Assembly: GCF_026191915.1 (NCBI RefSeq)
Contig: NZ_JAIMBY010000010.1
Location: 86,662 to 150,661, forward strand
Source of the DNA: Acidiphilium sp. PA
GTDB lineage: Bacteria; Pseudomonadota; Alphaproteobacteria; Acetobacterales; Acetobacteraceae
Length of the DNA: 64,000 bases
Direction of reading: 5' to 3'
Shown here: positions 19,043 through 28,048 of the stretch, in pieces
Layout of the letters: each line of letters opens with the position of its first letter
Position numbering within the stretch: the first letter of the stretch is position 1
Notes under the pieces: generated by a model
What the model was told of the DNA's origin: nothing
What the model saw: the letters and a program-made list of their open reading frames with translations, nothing else
Database searches by the model: none
Position numbers and translations under genes: made by a program

Positions 19043-20938
19043 ATGATTGGGAGAACGATCACCGCCGGTGGCCGCGAACCGGGGGCTCCCGGGCGTTGGC
19101 ATAGGGCCTGGCTCTATGGGTTGATCGCGCTGGCCGGTGCGGTGATGGCAACGGTTGCGAGCAGCCGGAATGTGCCCGCGGTGCTACGGGGCGGGTTGAT
19201 CGATCCCGATAGTTTCATGCGGCTGGTGCGGATCGAACAGGGACTCCGGTCAGGGCATCTGGTAAACATGGTGCAGCGGGATGAGTCCGGCGCGCCCCTG
19301 CTGATCGAATGGTCACGCCTGTTCGATGCGATGATCGTGGCCCTCGCGGCACCGCTGGCAGAGTGGCTCGGCTGGCACCGCGCGTTGCTGATCGCCGGTG
19401 TGGCGACCGGGCCGCTCTCGGCCGGGTGGCTGAGTGCTGCGCTCGCTTTTGCCGTGGCACCGATCACCGGGGAATACGGCCGGCGCCGCCAGGGGCGCGG
19501 CTGGCTGTGGATCGTGCCGCTGGTCGGCCCGCTGCTGCCGGGCATTCGCGGCTTCGCATCCTTCGGGGTGATCCATTATCACATCGCGCAGCTCGCCGCC
19601 GTCGCGGCCACGGCGGGGTTCGCACTGCGCACCGGCATCGCCCCACCTGGAGATGGCAGGCCGGCGGCGTGGTTGAGCGGCATCGCGGGCGGTTTCGCCT
19701 TGTGGCTGATGCCGGAGACCATGCCCTTCGTGCTGCTCTCCTTCGTGGCACTCGGCTATGTGTGGCTGTTCCGGCCGATCGGGGACGACATATGCGCGCT
19801 CGGCCTTGGCTTTGCCGGAACGCTGCTGCTGGCGCTGCTGATCGATCCGCCGCACGGCGGGATTCTGACGATCGAGATCGATCGGTTGTCGATCGTGTAT
19901 GCGGCGCTCGGCGGGGCGGTTGCCGCCGCAGGGATCGGTCTGGCCGCACTCGATCGGGTGTTGCCGGTCGGGGCGCGGCGCGGCGGGGCGGGTATGACCG
20001 CTGCGCTGGCCGGTTTCGGGCTCTGGCTCGCGGTGTTTCCCCGCGTCGCGCTGGGGCCGTACGCGCTGATTCCGCCGCGGGACATGGCGGTATTTTTTGG
20101 CCATATGTCAGAAACCCAGCCGGTACACGCCTTCGGCGAAGCGGCGATGCTGCTGGGGCCGGGTGGGCTCGCACTGCTCTACGGCACCCACCGCGCCTGG
20201 CGCGCGTGGCCGGACCGGATGGTCAGCGGCCTGTGGCTGGTGGTCTGTACCGGCACCGCGCTGAGCCTGGCGCTCACCGCGCGTTTCGTGATCTTTCAAC
20301 AATATCCCGCAGGCTTCGCCGCCGCCCTGCTGCCCGTGGCGCTGTGCGAGGTCTCGTCCCGCTGGGCGGCCCAGCCGCGCCGGGCGGCGAGCGCGCGGAT
20401 CGGCACGATCATGCTCGTTCTGCTCGCCCCCTACGCACCGAGTCTGGCCCGCGCCGCCACATCGCCCGCACCGGACAAATCACCCGCATGCCGGTTGCGC
20501 CACATCGCGCCGATGATGCGCGCCGCCGCCGGCGCCATCGTGCTGAGCCCGCCCGCCGATGTGCCGGAACTATTGTACCGAACGCGCATCATCGGCGTCG
20601 GTTCGCTGTATCAGCACGGGATCGATGGCTATCTGCGCGCCTGGCACGCCTGGCGCGCACCGGCCGCCGCGGGCGAATCCGCCGCGTTCGCCGCAAGCGG
20701 CGCCCGGTTCGTCCTGTTCTGCCCCGGTGGTCGGCATGATCCGCTGGCCGATCATGCGCAAAAGGACGCCCTATGGTCGATGCTCAGCGCGCATCAGCCG
20801 CCGCCATGGCTGACACTTGTGGCAGACGACGGCCACAACGGCTTCCGCCTGTATCGCGTCGAGGGGCCGCACCCGGGCGGTAGCGGGCGCCGGGCGCGGG
20901 CAGGCAAGGCTACGGGCGCTGCGATCCACCAGCCGTGA
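19043..20938 (+). CDS. Polytopic membrane protein with STT3/GT-C-like N terminus
   Basis: The 631-residue protein has a first helix near residue 25, about ten further hydrophobic segments, and a C-terminal soluble part. After the first helix comes LIDPDSFMRLVRIEQGL, an acidic DPD loop followed by an arginine-rich helix, resembling the first external loop of STT3-type (GT-C) glycosyltransferases; APLLIEWSRLFDAMIV follows, as in bacterial relatives annotated only as membrane proteins. A role in transferring a lipid-linked sugar or lipid group is possible but unproven. It starts 64 bases after glcF and converges on the flavoprotein gene at 20947, with only eight bases between the stops. Confidence 0.55.
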   Translation: MIGRTITAGGREPGAPGRWHRAWLYGLIALAGAVMATVASSRNVPAVLRGGLIDPDSFMRLVRIEQGLRSGHLVNMVQRDESGAPLLIEWSRLFDAMIVALAAPLAEWLGWHRALLIAGVATGPLSAGWLSAALAFAVAPITGEYGRRRQGRGWLWIVPLVGPLLPGIRGFASFGVIHYHIAQLAAVAATAGFALRTGIAPPGDGRPAAWLSGIAGGFALWLMPETMPFVLLSFVALGYVWLFRPIGDDICALGLGFAGTLLLALLIDPPHGGILTIEIDRLSIVYAALGGAVAAAGIGLAALDRVLPVGARRGGAGMTAALAGFGLWLAVFPRVALGPYALIPPRDMAVFFGHMSETQPVHAFGEAAMLLGPGGLALLYGTHRAWRAWPDRMVSGLWLVVCTGTALSLALTARFVIFQQYPAGFAAALLPVALCEVSSRWAAQPRRAASARIGTIMLVLLAPYAPSLARAATSPAPDKSPACRLRHIAPMMRAAAGAIVLSPPADVPELLYRTRIIGVGSLYQHGIDGYLRAWHAWRAPAAAGESAAFAASGARFVLFCPGGRHDPLADHAQKDALWSMLSAHQPPPWLTLVADDGHNGFRLYRVEGPHPGGSGRRARAGKATGAAIHQP

Positions 20939-20946
20939 ATCGGGTA

Positions 20947-22059
20947 TCAACCGGACTTGCCGGCTGCCCATGCTGTCAGGGCGTCGGCATCGCGTTCGCC
21001 GGCAATGGTCGCGGCGATGCCTTCGCCGATCAGCGGCCCGAGTTTGAAGCCGTGGCCGGAGCACGCGCTGCCGAGCCAGCCTCTGGCGCCTTCGCGGCGG
21101 ACCAGAAAGCGTTCATCGGCCGTTACGGTATAAAAACAGGCCTTGCGCTCGAGGATGGTATAGGTGTCGAAATCGAGCCAGGCGCGGCGGGCCGCGGCGG
21201 TCAGGCGTTCCACGTCGGCATCGGTGCCGGTGCGGTCTTCATCGGGATCGCCCTGGCGGGTGAACTGGTGATCGCCGATTTTCAGCCGGGTTCCGGCGCG
21301 CGGCGGCAAGGTGTAGGTGCCGCTGTCCGGCCCGATGTCGATCAGCACCGGCGCCGCCTGCCACGCGCCGACCAGCGCCGGCGGCGGCGCCAGAAACATC
21401 ACCGCCTGGCGCGACGGCACCGCAACGCCGATGGTGGACGGGACCAACCGGTTCACCCAGGCACCGGCGGTGACCACCACCGCATCGCCCTGGGTGACGC
21501 CCCGCGCGGTCCGCACCGTGCCGGCTTGCAGATCGACCGATTCCACCAGCGAATTCGGGTGCAGCACCACGCCGAGCCCGGCAATCAGCTTGACCATGTC
21601 GGTCAGAATACGGATCGGATAGAGCATCCCCGCGCCATCCGTCTGCACCACACGGGTGACACCCGCGGGATTGACCATCGGATACCGCGCCATCGCCGTA
21701 TCGATCGAAATATCGGTGCAGGCCACACCCATCCGGCCCATCGAGCGCCTGGTCGTCTCGTACCAGTCGCTCTCGCCGCGCATCAGATAAACCGCCGGCA
21801 TCGCATCGTAATGGCAGACCCCCATGGCCTGCCACAACGCATTCCAGACCCGAAACGCCTCGGGCATCAGATACGCATAACCCTCCATATCGCCATACGC
21901 ATGGCGAATGATCCGGTGCTCGTCATAGGACGAGGCCTTGGGATAGGGTAGCGCCCCCTGCTCGAACAACTCCACCGCAAACCCGCGCCGCACCAAGCCC
22001 CAGGCCGTGCTCAGCCCGGCAATGCCACCACCGACGACAAGAATTTTTCCCGCACTCAT
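20947..22059 (-). CDS. FAD-dependent amine oxidase, monomeric sarcosine/N-methyltryptophan oxidase type
   Basis: A 370-residue DAO-fold flavoprotein with the dinucleotide motif ILVVGGGIAGLSTAWGLVRRG at its start and a conserved flavin-attachment region near the C terminus (ERKACFYTVTADERFLV, as in MSOX/MTOX, including the Cys that carries covalent FAD in those enzymes; inferred). It probably oxidises an N-methyl group to formaldehyde and a free amine. ATG at 22059 was chosen because it overlaps the previous stop (ATGA); nineteen further codons are open upstream. Last gene of the five-gene minus-strand operon. Confidence 0.78.
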   Translation of the reverse strand: MSAGKILVVGGGIAGLSTAWGLVRRGFAVELFEQGALPYPKASSYDEHRIIRHAYGDMEGYAYLMPEAFRVWNALWQAMGVCHYDAMPAVYLMRGESDWYETTRRSMGRMGVACTDISIDTAMARYPMVNPAGVTRVVQTDGAGMLYPIRILTDMVKLIAGLGVVLHPNSLVESVDLQAGTVRTARGVTQGDAVVVTAGAWVNRLVPSTIGVAVPSRQAVMFLAPPPALVGAWQAAPVLIDIGPDSGTYTLPPRAGTRLKIGDHQFTRQGDPDEDRTGTDADVERLTAAARRAWLDFDTYTILERKACFYTVTADERFLVRREGARGWLGSACSGHGFKLGPLIGEGIAATIAGERDADALTAWAAGKSG

Positions 22060-23234
22060 GCCGGGACACTGGCTTGGTGTGTCGCCGGGGTGACCCAGCC
22101 CTGGATGCGCCGCCAATCCGGGTCCAGCCCGTCGAACCGCCGCAGCGACAATTTATCGATATCGGCGAACGAGCATCGTCCGTCGACCACCAGGTCCCGC
22201 AGCGCGTGACCGGTCGCGGGCGACAGGCCGAAGCCGACGCTCGACATGGTGGCGATGGTGACGTTGCCCGGGTTGGCGGGCCGGTCGAGCACGGGCCGGC
22301 CGTCCGGCGTGTTTTCGACAATCCCGGCCCAGGAGCGGATCATCCTGGCATGGGCCGCCTTGGGCAGCATTTGCGCGATACGCAGCGCGATGTGCTGCAG
22401 CACGGGGGTCGAGGGCCGGGGCAGCGCGCCGTGCAGCGGCAATTCGTCCATCCACTCATGCCAGCCGCCGCCGTAGGCGAGATTGCCGCGCAGCGTCTGC
22501 CGCCCGTAGAGCCCGTTGCCGTCGACGCCGCCGCACGGCATCAGCGGCAGCGCCTCGGTCACGATCATTTCCGCCCGCGCGGGGGCGACCGGCAGATCGA
22601 TCCCGATGCCGCGCAGCAGCGTGCCCGATTGCGGCCCCGCCGCGACGATCAGCTGATCGCACCCGATCACGCCATTGCGCGTCCGCACGCCCACCGCACG
22701 GCCATGCGCCATTTCGATGCCGAGTGCCGGCGTATGCTGCATGATCCGCGCGCCGTGGTCCTGCGCCGCCCAGGCATAGGCCTGCACGGTGCGCTGCGGA
22801 TTGGCCTGCCCGCCGGTGCGGATATGCACGCCGCCGATATGCCGATCGCCCGCCAGCGGCACCGCATCGCGCACCTGCTGCGGATCGAGCAGGTCGGCCC
22901 GATAGCCGAGCCCGGCCAGAATCCCCTGCATGCGCTTGTAGCGCGCCATCTGCGCCTCGTTCATCGCGATCACGATGCGCTCCGGCCGGTGTTCGGTCGG
23001 GTAGCCGAGCAGCTCATCCATCAGCGGCCACAGGCGTTGTTCCTCGTGGAAGAGCGGGCTCTGGTAATGCGTCGCCCCGCCGCCGTTGCGGCTCGACGCC
23101 TCGTAGCCAATCACGCCCTTGTCGAGCACCAGCACATCCACCCCGTCGCGCGCCAGCCACCACGCGGCGCTCAGCCCGGTGACACCCGCGCCGATGATGA
23201 CGACCGCAGCGCCACTCTCCCGCGTGAGGTTCAT
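22056..23234 (-). CDS. FAD-dependent oxidoreductase, DAO fold (sarcosine oxidase beta/opine oxidase B type)
   Basis: A 392-residue flavoprotein with VVIIGAGVTGLSAAWWLARDG at the N terminus, EASSRNGGGATHY as in glycine/D-amino-acid oxidases, and a C-terminal FAD region containing TPDGRPVLDRP. In hydrogen cyanide synthase (HcnC) and opine oxidase (OoxB) a subunit of this type pairs with an alpha-like subunit such as the upstream gene product, so the two probably form a heteromeric amine dehydrogenase. It overlaps both neighbours by four bases. Substrate not deducible; a demethylated betaine is suggested by context. Confidence 0.75.
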   Translation of the reverse strand: MNLTRESGAAVVIIGAGVTGLSAAWWLARDGVDVLVLDKGVIGYEASSRNGGGATHYQSPLFHEEQRLWPLMDELLGYPTEHRPERIVIAMNEAQMARYKRMQGILAGLGYRADLLDPQQVRDAVPLAGDRHIGGVHIRTGGQANPQRTVQAYAWAAQDHGARIMQHTPALGIEMAHGRAVGVRTRNGVIGCDQLIVAAGPQSGTLLRGIGIDLPVAPARAEMIVTEALPLMPCGGVDGNGLYGRQTLRGNLAYGGGWHEWMDELPLHGALPRPSTPVLQHIALRIAQMLPKAAHARMIRSWAGIVENTPDGRPVLDRPANPGNVTIATMSSVGFGLSPATGHALRDLVVDGRCSFADIDKLSLRRFDGLDPDWRRIQGWVTPATHQASVPA

Positions 23235-24724
23235 AGATGCATGTCTCCGGCGATATAGTCGGCCTCGCGCGGCGTGCCGATTTCATCGTAGGGCACCCAT
23301 TGCGCGACGATGCCGAACCAGACATCCCAGCCGTCCCGCCCGGCTTCGTCATCGGGTGCCGCGAGGGCCGCGAGGCTCAGCGGGCGCACCGGCGCGCGAA
23401 ACCCGGCGCGGTTGACGATGCCGATATCATCGCGCGCCCCGATCGCCAGCAGCATCGCCACCTGTTCGCGGCAGCGCCGCCCCTGGCATGGGCCCATCGA
23501 AACCCGGGTCAGGCGCTTCATCTGGTCGTGATCCGGCGGCCCATCGGCCAGCAGCCCGGCGAGGTCGCGCGCCGCCATCGCCTCCGATTCCGGGCCGAGA
23601 TAGCGCGGCTGGTGCAGTGCGAACACATCACCGCGGGTGACCTCCTCGCAGGTGCAGGCCAGCGCATCGTTGCCGCCGGTATCGAGCAGCGCGCGCATCC
23701 ACGTCATGCGGTAATCGAGCCCGCCGGGCTCGGCCACGCCGGCGCAATCCCCCGCCACGCGGATCGCATCGATCGGGGTCTGGCCGGTTGCGTCGCACAC
23801 CGGTACGTAACCGCCACGATCGCGGTCGAGCGTGATCGGGGCGCCCAGCGTATCGAGCAGTTCGATCTGCGGCACCAGGCCGAGTGCCAAGCATACCGTG
23901 TCGCACGCGATCCGTTCGACCGTGCCGCCCGCCACCGGGATGATCCGCAGCGCCACCACGCCATCGACATTGGTCTCCGCCATCAACGGCACGGCGCCGC
24001 AGCGAATTGCCACCCCGCGCGCCGCGACTTCGGCCACCAGTTCGGCCGGCCCCTGCGGCGCATCGCACACTTCGATCAGGGCGGCGACCGTCAAACCCTT
24101 GTCGAGCGCGCGCAACGCGGTTTCCAGCGCGAGCCGGCCCGATCCCAGAATGCTCACCACGCGGCCGGCGAAGGCGTCGTAGCGGGTGAGCAGCGCGTGC
24201 AGCGCCTGCGCGCCGAGCACGCCCGGCTGGTCCGACCCCGCGAAAGACAGCACCAGATCCCGCGCACCGGTCGCGATCACCGCACGGCCGAAGCCGCACA
24301 GCCAGGACCGGTCTTCGGTCGCAAGCCCGGCCACCGCGCACGGCAGCACCTGCAGGCCCGGCCCTGCGACCCACATGCCCCAGATGCTGGTATTGAGCGC
24401 CACCTCGATCCCGGCCTCGAACGCATCATCCAGCCCCGGCATGGCGCCGGCGATTTGTTCGATCATCCGGGCCTGGTTGCCGAGCGCCGGGGTCGCGCGG
24501 CCGCCGAACAGATAGGGCACATCGAGCCCGGCCATCGCCGCACTCACCGGATGCTCATCGACCAGCATGACCGAACGGCCCTCACCCGCGGCCGCCAGCG
24601 CGGCGGCGATGCCCGCAGGCCCGGCGCCGACCACCAGCACATCGACGAATTGCGCCGGTCGCGGCAGCTTGCCCACCGCGGATTTCGGATCGACCGGATA
24701 CGCCTGCCGCGTCACACCATCCAT
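23231..24724 (-). CDS. FAD/NAD(P)-binding oxidoreductase with BFD-like iron-sulfur domain (HcnB/OoxA type)
   Basis: A 497-residue protein with an N-terminal FAD motif (VLVVGAGPAGIAAALAAAGEG), a second nucleotide-binding motif (VVSILGSGRLALETALRAL) near residue 190 and a C-terminal four-cysteine module (ALACTCEEVTRGD with MGPCQGRRCREQ) like the BFD [2Fe-2S] domain. This is the alpha-type subunit of HCN synthase and opine oxidases, and related to the middle part of sarcosine oxidase alpha. It overlaps the downstream DAO subunit gene by four bases and starts three bases after the PLP-enzyme stop. Confidence 0.8.
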   Translation of the reverse strand: MDGVTRQAYPVDPKSAVGKLPRPAQFVDVLVVGAGPAGIAAALAAAGEGRSVMLVDEHPVSAAMAGLDVPYLFGGRATPALGNQARMIEQIAGAMPGLDDAFEAGIEVALNTSIWGMWVAGPGLQVLPCAVAGLATEDRSWLCGFGRAVIATGARDLVLSFAGSDQPGVLGAQALHALLTRYDAFAGRVVSILGSGRLALETALRALDKGLTVAALIEVCDAPQGPAELVAEVAARGVAIRCGAVPLMAETNVDGVVALRIIPVAGGTVERIACDTVCLALGLVPQIELLDTLGAPITLDRDRGGYVPVCDATGQTPIDAIRVAGDCAGVAEPGGLDYRMTWMRALLDTGGNDALACTCEEVTRGDVFALHQPRYLGPESEAMAARDLAGLLADGPPDHDQMKRLTRVSMGPCQGRRCREQVAMLLAIGARDDIGIVNRAGFRAPVRPLSLAALAAPDDEAGRDGWDVWFGIVAQWVPYDEIGTPREADYIAGDMHL

Positions 24725-24727
24725 CGT

Positions 24728-26011
24728 TCAGATCCTTTCGAGCGCCTGCGCCAGATCAGCGATAATATCCGCCTCATGCTCGATCCCGACCGAGAGCCGA
24801 ATGGTCGCATCGGTCACGCCCGACGCCTCGCGCCGGGCCTTCGGCACCGAAAAATGCGTCGTCGTCGCGGAATGGCAGATCAGCGTCTCGGTGCCGCCCA
24901 GACTGACCGCGAGGCGCAGCAGTTTCAGCGCATCGAGCATGCGGAACGCCTCGGCCTCGCCGCCCTTGATGTCGAACACGAAGGTCGAACCCGCGCCCGC
25001 GCATTGCCGCTCGAGCGTCGCGCGCGCCGCACTGCCTTCCGGCAGAAACCCGGCATAGGTCACCCGCGCCACTTTCGGATGATCGCGCAGAAACCGCGCC
25101 ACGGCGGCGGCGTTGCGGCACGCCCGCTCGGTGCGCAGGCCCATGGTTTCGAGCGAGCGCAGCAGCAGCCAGCAGCCGTGCGGGTCGAGATGCGTGCCCA
25201 TCACCGTGCGCATCTTGCGCAACGGCTCGATCAGCGCGAACCGGCCGGACACGCTGCCGCCCAGCAGATCGCTGTGCCCGCTCGCGTATTTGGTCAGCGA
25301 GGTCATGCACAGATCAGCACCCTGTTCGAGCGGGTTCTGCAGCAGCGGCCCCATGAACGTGTTGTCGACCGCCACCAGCGGCCGGCTGCCCTGCTGCAAT
25401 TCGAGCCGCCGGGCGATCCGCGCGATCAGCGCGATATCGGCAATGCCGGCCAGCGGGTTCGATGGTGTCTCGACCCAGATCATGCCGAGCCGCCCGTGCG
25501 CCAGCGCCTGATCGACCGCGCCGGTGATCGACGCCTCATCCACCGCATCCGCGATCGCGACCGGTTTCACCCCGTGCGCGGGCGCCATCAGATTGTTCAG
25601 CAACCCATCGGTGCCGCCGTAGAGCGGGCTGGTGTGCACCACGCTTTCGCCCGGCCGCACCAGCGACAGCAGCGTGGTCGAAATCGCCGCCATGCCGGAA
25701 TTGAACACCGCACAGGCCTCGGCGCGGTCGAGTGCGGCCATCCGGTCCTGCAGCATCTGCATGTTCGGATGATCGAGTCGGGCGTAGATATAGCCTTCAT
25801 CCGCGCCGGACTGCGGCGCGCGGCCGGCGATGTAGCCCTCATGCGCGGTCTTCGCGTGCATCGAATCGCGATACACGAAGGTCGAGGTCAGATAGACCGG
25901 CGGTTTCGCCGACCCGTGATGCTCGGCCGGATGATACCCATGGCCGACCGCGATGGTTTCGGGGTGCCAGGCCTGGTGATCGGGGCCGGCGCCGAGCGGC
26001 AGGTCGGCCAT
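24728..26011 (-). CDS. Cys/Met-metabolism PLP enzyme (methionine gamma-lyase/cystathionine gamma-synthase family)
   Basis: A 427-residue fold-type I PLP enzyme. Conserved segments are PPVYLTSTFVY, the cofactor and active-site stretch IYARLDHPN, AVFNSGMAAIST, DNTFMGPLLQNPLEQGAD and the Schiff-base lysine in SLTKYASGHSDLLGG. This family cleaves or exchanges C-S (sometimes C-O) bonds at the gamma carbon; the exact substrate cannot be read. ATG at 26011 was chosen because it directly follows the upstream stop. Its position between a Rieske oxygenase and three amine-oxidising flavoproteins is unusual for sulfur amino-acid biosynthesis and points to catabolism. Confidence 0.82.
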   Translation of the reverse strand: MADLPLGAGPDHQAWHPETIAVGHGYHPAEHHGSAKPPVYLTSTFVYRDSMHAKTAHEGYIAGRAPQSGADEGYIYARLDHPNMQMLQDRMAALDRAEACAVFNSGMAAISTTLLSLVRPGESVVHTSPLYGGTDGLLNNLMAPAHGVKPVAIADAVDEASITGAVDQALAHGRLGMIWVETPSNPLAGIADIALIARIARRLELQQGSRPLVAVDNTFMGPLLQNPLEQGADLCMTSLTKYASGHSDLLGGSVSGRFALIEPLRKMRTVMGTHLDPHGCWLLLRSLETMGLRTERACRNAAAVARFLRDHPKVARVTYAGFLPEGSAARATLERQCAGAGSTFVFDIKGGEAEAFRMLDALKLLRLAVSLGGTETLICHSATTTHFSVPKARREASGVTDATIRLSVGIEHEADIIADLAQALERI

Positions 26012-26012
26012 G

Positions 26013-27263
26013 TCAGAGCCCGACCAGGGCGGGCCGGCGCACCGGCGCCGGGTGCGGCACCGCCGCAGCCACGCGGCCGGCATACCAATCGACGAAGCGG
26101 ATCGCGAGCGATTCCGAACTCTCGCTGTAGGGCCCTGGTATATATCCCAGCGAATTCACGCCGCGCTGGTTGTTTTCGACCAGATCGCGGTCCTGCAGAT
26201 TGGTCTCGTTCCACACGGTGGTCAGATCATCGACCGTGTAGTCGATCCCTTCCTGCGCGTCCTTGTGCACCAGCCATTTCGCCATCACGATGGTCTCCTC
26301 GGGGGCGACCGGCAGGGCGATGAACATGAACACGAAATCGCCCAGCGCATGACAGAAACTATGCGGCTCCAGCGCCCAGCGCATCGACCCGACATCGCCG
26401 CCGTTGACGCTGCACATCGGCTTTTTCACACAGGGTCTGCCATCGATCGTGATCGACTCGTTGCCCTCGCGCAGCGCGAAGCGCGAGGCCTGCCACCACG
26501 CCCCTTCGACCGGCGCGCTGGGCAGGCCCATCGCCTCCATCCGCTGCTTGAAATCCAGGATATCGACCCGCTCGGAGCTCAGAAAATTGCCCCGCGCATC
26601 GGTCGGGAACGAGACCGACAATTGCGGGTGGCGCGCCGCGCAGTGATAGCACTCGCGCGCGTTTTCCATCACCAGCTTCCAGTTGCCGCGCTCCACCAGC
26701 GTCGCCTGGGCCGCGACCTTGGCGTTCAACAGATCGTGCGGTGCCAGCATCGGTGCCAGCGCGTCGTGAAACGCGGTGAAATCCGGCGCCTGTTCGGCCA
26801 GACACACATAAACCGTGCCGGCGACGGTGCGGACGTGAATGGGTTTCAGGCCATGCTGGGATTTATCGAAATCGCGCGGCATCCGCCCGGCCCCGCGCAG
26901 CGCGCCGCGATCATCGTACATCCATTGATGATACGGGCACATCAGCCGCTCGGCGGTGCCGCAGCCATCCGGCAGGATCTGCGCGCCCCGATGCCGGCAC
27001 GAATTGAAAAACCCGCGCAACACGCCATCCTGCCCGCGCAACACCACCACCGGGCTGCGGCCGATCGTGATTGCGAGATAGGCGCCCGGTGCCGCGACCT
27101 CGACCTCGAAGCCGACCATCAGCCACGCCTGGCCGAAAATCTCGCGCAGATCGAAGTCGAAAATCGCCGGATCGTGGTAGAACGCCCCGGGCAGACTGTG
27201 CCCCGGCCGGCGGGTGGCCAAAAGATCGCCGATCTGCGCGTTGATCGTCTGCTGGTCGAGCAT
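26013..27263 (-). CDS. Rieske non-heme iron oxygenase, quaternary-amine demethylase type (GbcA/CntA/Stc2-like)
   Basis: A 416-residue oxygenase alpha subunit. The [2Fe-2S] Rieske ligands are in NSCRHRGAQ and MCPYHQWMY; the mononuclear iron region is NWKLVMENARECYHCAARHP, the pattern of glycine betaine monooxygenase and related demethylases. It probably removes one methyl group of a betaine as formaldehyde. ATG at 27263 has GGAGG upstream; the frame is open a further 20 codons. The partner reductase (GbcB-like) is not in the window. First gene of a five-gene operon next to choline-to-betaine genes, which makes glycine betaine the likeliest substrate, with stachydrine or carnitine as alternatives. 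Confidence 0.82.
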   Translation of the reverse strand: MLDQQTINAQIGDLLATRRPGHSLPGAFYHDPAIFDFDLREIFGQAWLMVGFEVEVAAPGAYLAITIGRSPVVVLRGQDGVLRGFFNSCRHRGAQILPDGCGTAERLMCPYHQWMYDDRGALRGAGRMPRDFDKSQHGLKPIHVRTVAGTVYVCLAEQAPDFTAFHDALAPMLAPHDLLNAKVAAQATLVERGNWKLVMENARECYHCAARHPQLSVSFPTDARGNFLSSERVDILDFKQRMEAMGLPSAPVEGAWWQASRFALREGNESITIDGRPCVKKPMCSVNGGDVGSMRWALEPHSFCHALGDFVFMFIALPVAPEETIVMAKWLVHKDAQEGIDYTVDDLTTVWNETNLQDRDLVENNQRGVNSLGYIPGPYSESSESLAIRFVDWYAGRVAAAVPHPAPVRRPALVGL

Positions 27264-27383
27264 GAAGAGCCTCCGAATGCACCCGCAGGTTAGGATTGCC
27301 CGGCGCGGGGAGGCAAATTGCATTTGTGCATAAGCCCATGTCTTTCTGCGGGCGGCGGCACGGTCGAGGGAAGGGAGCAGGAA

Positions 27384-27421
27384 GCACTTCTTTTTTGAAA
27401 AAAAGAAGCAAAAAACTTTTT
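27384..27421 (-). repeat. AT-rich hairpin repeat, copy 3
   Basis: The hairpin CTTCTTTTTT/AAAAAAGAAG (loop region extended by A) is followed by AAAAAACTTTTT. It is the left half of an inverted pair with copy 4, with 47 bases between them, in the divergent gap upstream of the Rieske oxygenase gene. Confidence 0.85.
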
Positions 27422-27468
27422 GGAACCGGGCTTTGGGCGCCGCAACGGCACGGGACGCGCGAATAGAC

Positions 27469-27506
27469 GTTTTTTTGCTTCTTTTTTTTCAAAAAAAGAA
27501 GTGCTT
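27469..27506 (+). repeat. AT-rich hairpin repeat, copy 4
   Basis: A GTTTTTTT anchor is followed by the hairpin GCTTCTTTTTTTT/AAAAAAAGAAGTGC. Inverted relative to copy 3. It ends 43 bases upstream of the SMR transporter start. Confidence 0.85.
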
Positions 27507-27549
27507 ACCTTCCCTTTCCCTCATTGACCTCCCAGAGAGTCGCCCCCCG

Positions 27550-27885
27550 ATGCCATCCCCTTACATCCTCCTCGCCATCGCGATCCTGTTCGAAGTCGCC
27601 GGCACTTCGTTTCTGAAGGCGTCGCGCGGCTTCACCCAGCCGGTAGCCGGGACACTGACGGTTCTGTTCTATGCGGGGGCGTTCTATCTGCTGTCGATCA
27701 TCGTGCGGCGCGTGCCGGTCGGGGTGGTGTATGCGATCTGGAGCGGCATGGGCATCGTGCTGATTTCACTGGTCGGCTGGCTGGTGTTCGGCCAGACGCT
27801 GAACCTGCCGACCGTGCTGGGGCTGGGTTTGATCATCGCCGGGGTCGCCATCGTCAATTTCTGGTCGACCGGCCTGCCCCATTAG
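27550..27885 (+). CDS. Small multidrug resistance (SMR) family transporter
   Basis: A 111-residue inner-membrane protein of four helices. The conserved glutamate of the first helix is in AIAILFEVAGTSFLKAS; VPVGVVYAIWSGMGIVLIS and GLGLIIAGVAIVNF complete the family pattern. Members act as proton-coupled dual-topology dimers that export cationic compounds or guanidinium. Given the neighbours it could move quaternary amines, but this is inference. ATG at 27550 is the family start; the longer frame reads through the hairpin repeat. Confidence 0.88.
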   Translation: MPSPYILLAIAILFEVAGTSFLKASRGFTQPVAGTLTVLFYAGAFYLLSIIVRRVPVGVVYAIWSGMGIVLISLVGWLVFGQTLNLPTVLGLGLIIAGVAIVNFWSTGLPH

Positions 27886-27900
27886 GTGCAGGATGGGCGG

Positions 27901-27924
27901 ATGCAAGGGCGATGTCGCTTGCAT
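27901..27924. promoter_or_regulatory. Inverted repeat between the SMR gene and choX
   Basis: ATGCAAG and CTTGCAT face each other across ten bases, and inner bases GCGA and TCGC can extend the stem. There is no T-run after it, so it is a weak terminator candidate; it may be an operator for the choX transcript. No regulator gene lies in this part of the window. Confidence 0.3.
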
Positions 27925-28048
27925 GCAAGACGCCGTCGAGCGCAACATGATGCTTAGCGTTACGGCGACCGCACACAGATTGCGGCGTTCCAGGGACAGA
28001 AAACCAGCGCGGATTGGTTACGAGAATCTGTGCATCCAGGAGGCTAAA

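Noticed and set aside
23237..26323. 1028-codon plus-strand open frame opposite the flavoprotein and PLP-enzyme genes
   Set aside because: Composition is His/Arg/Gln-rich shadow sequence; four well-conserved minus-strand genes occupy the same bases.
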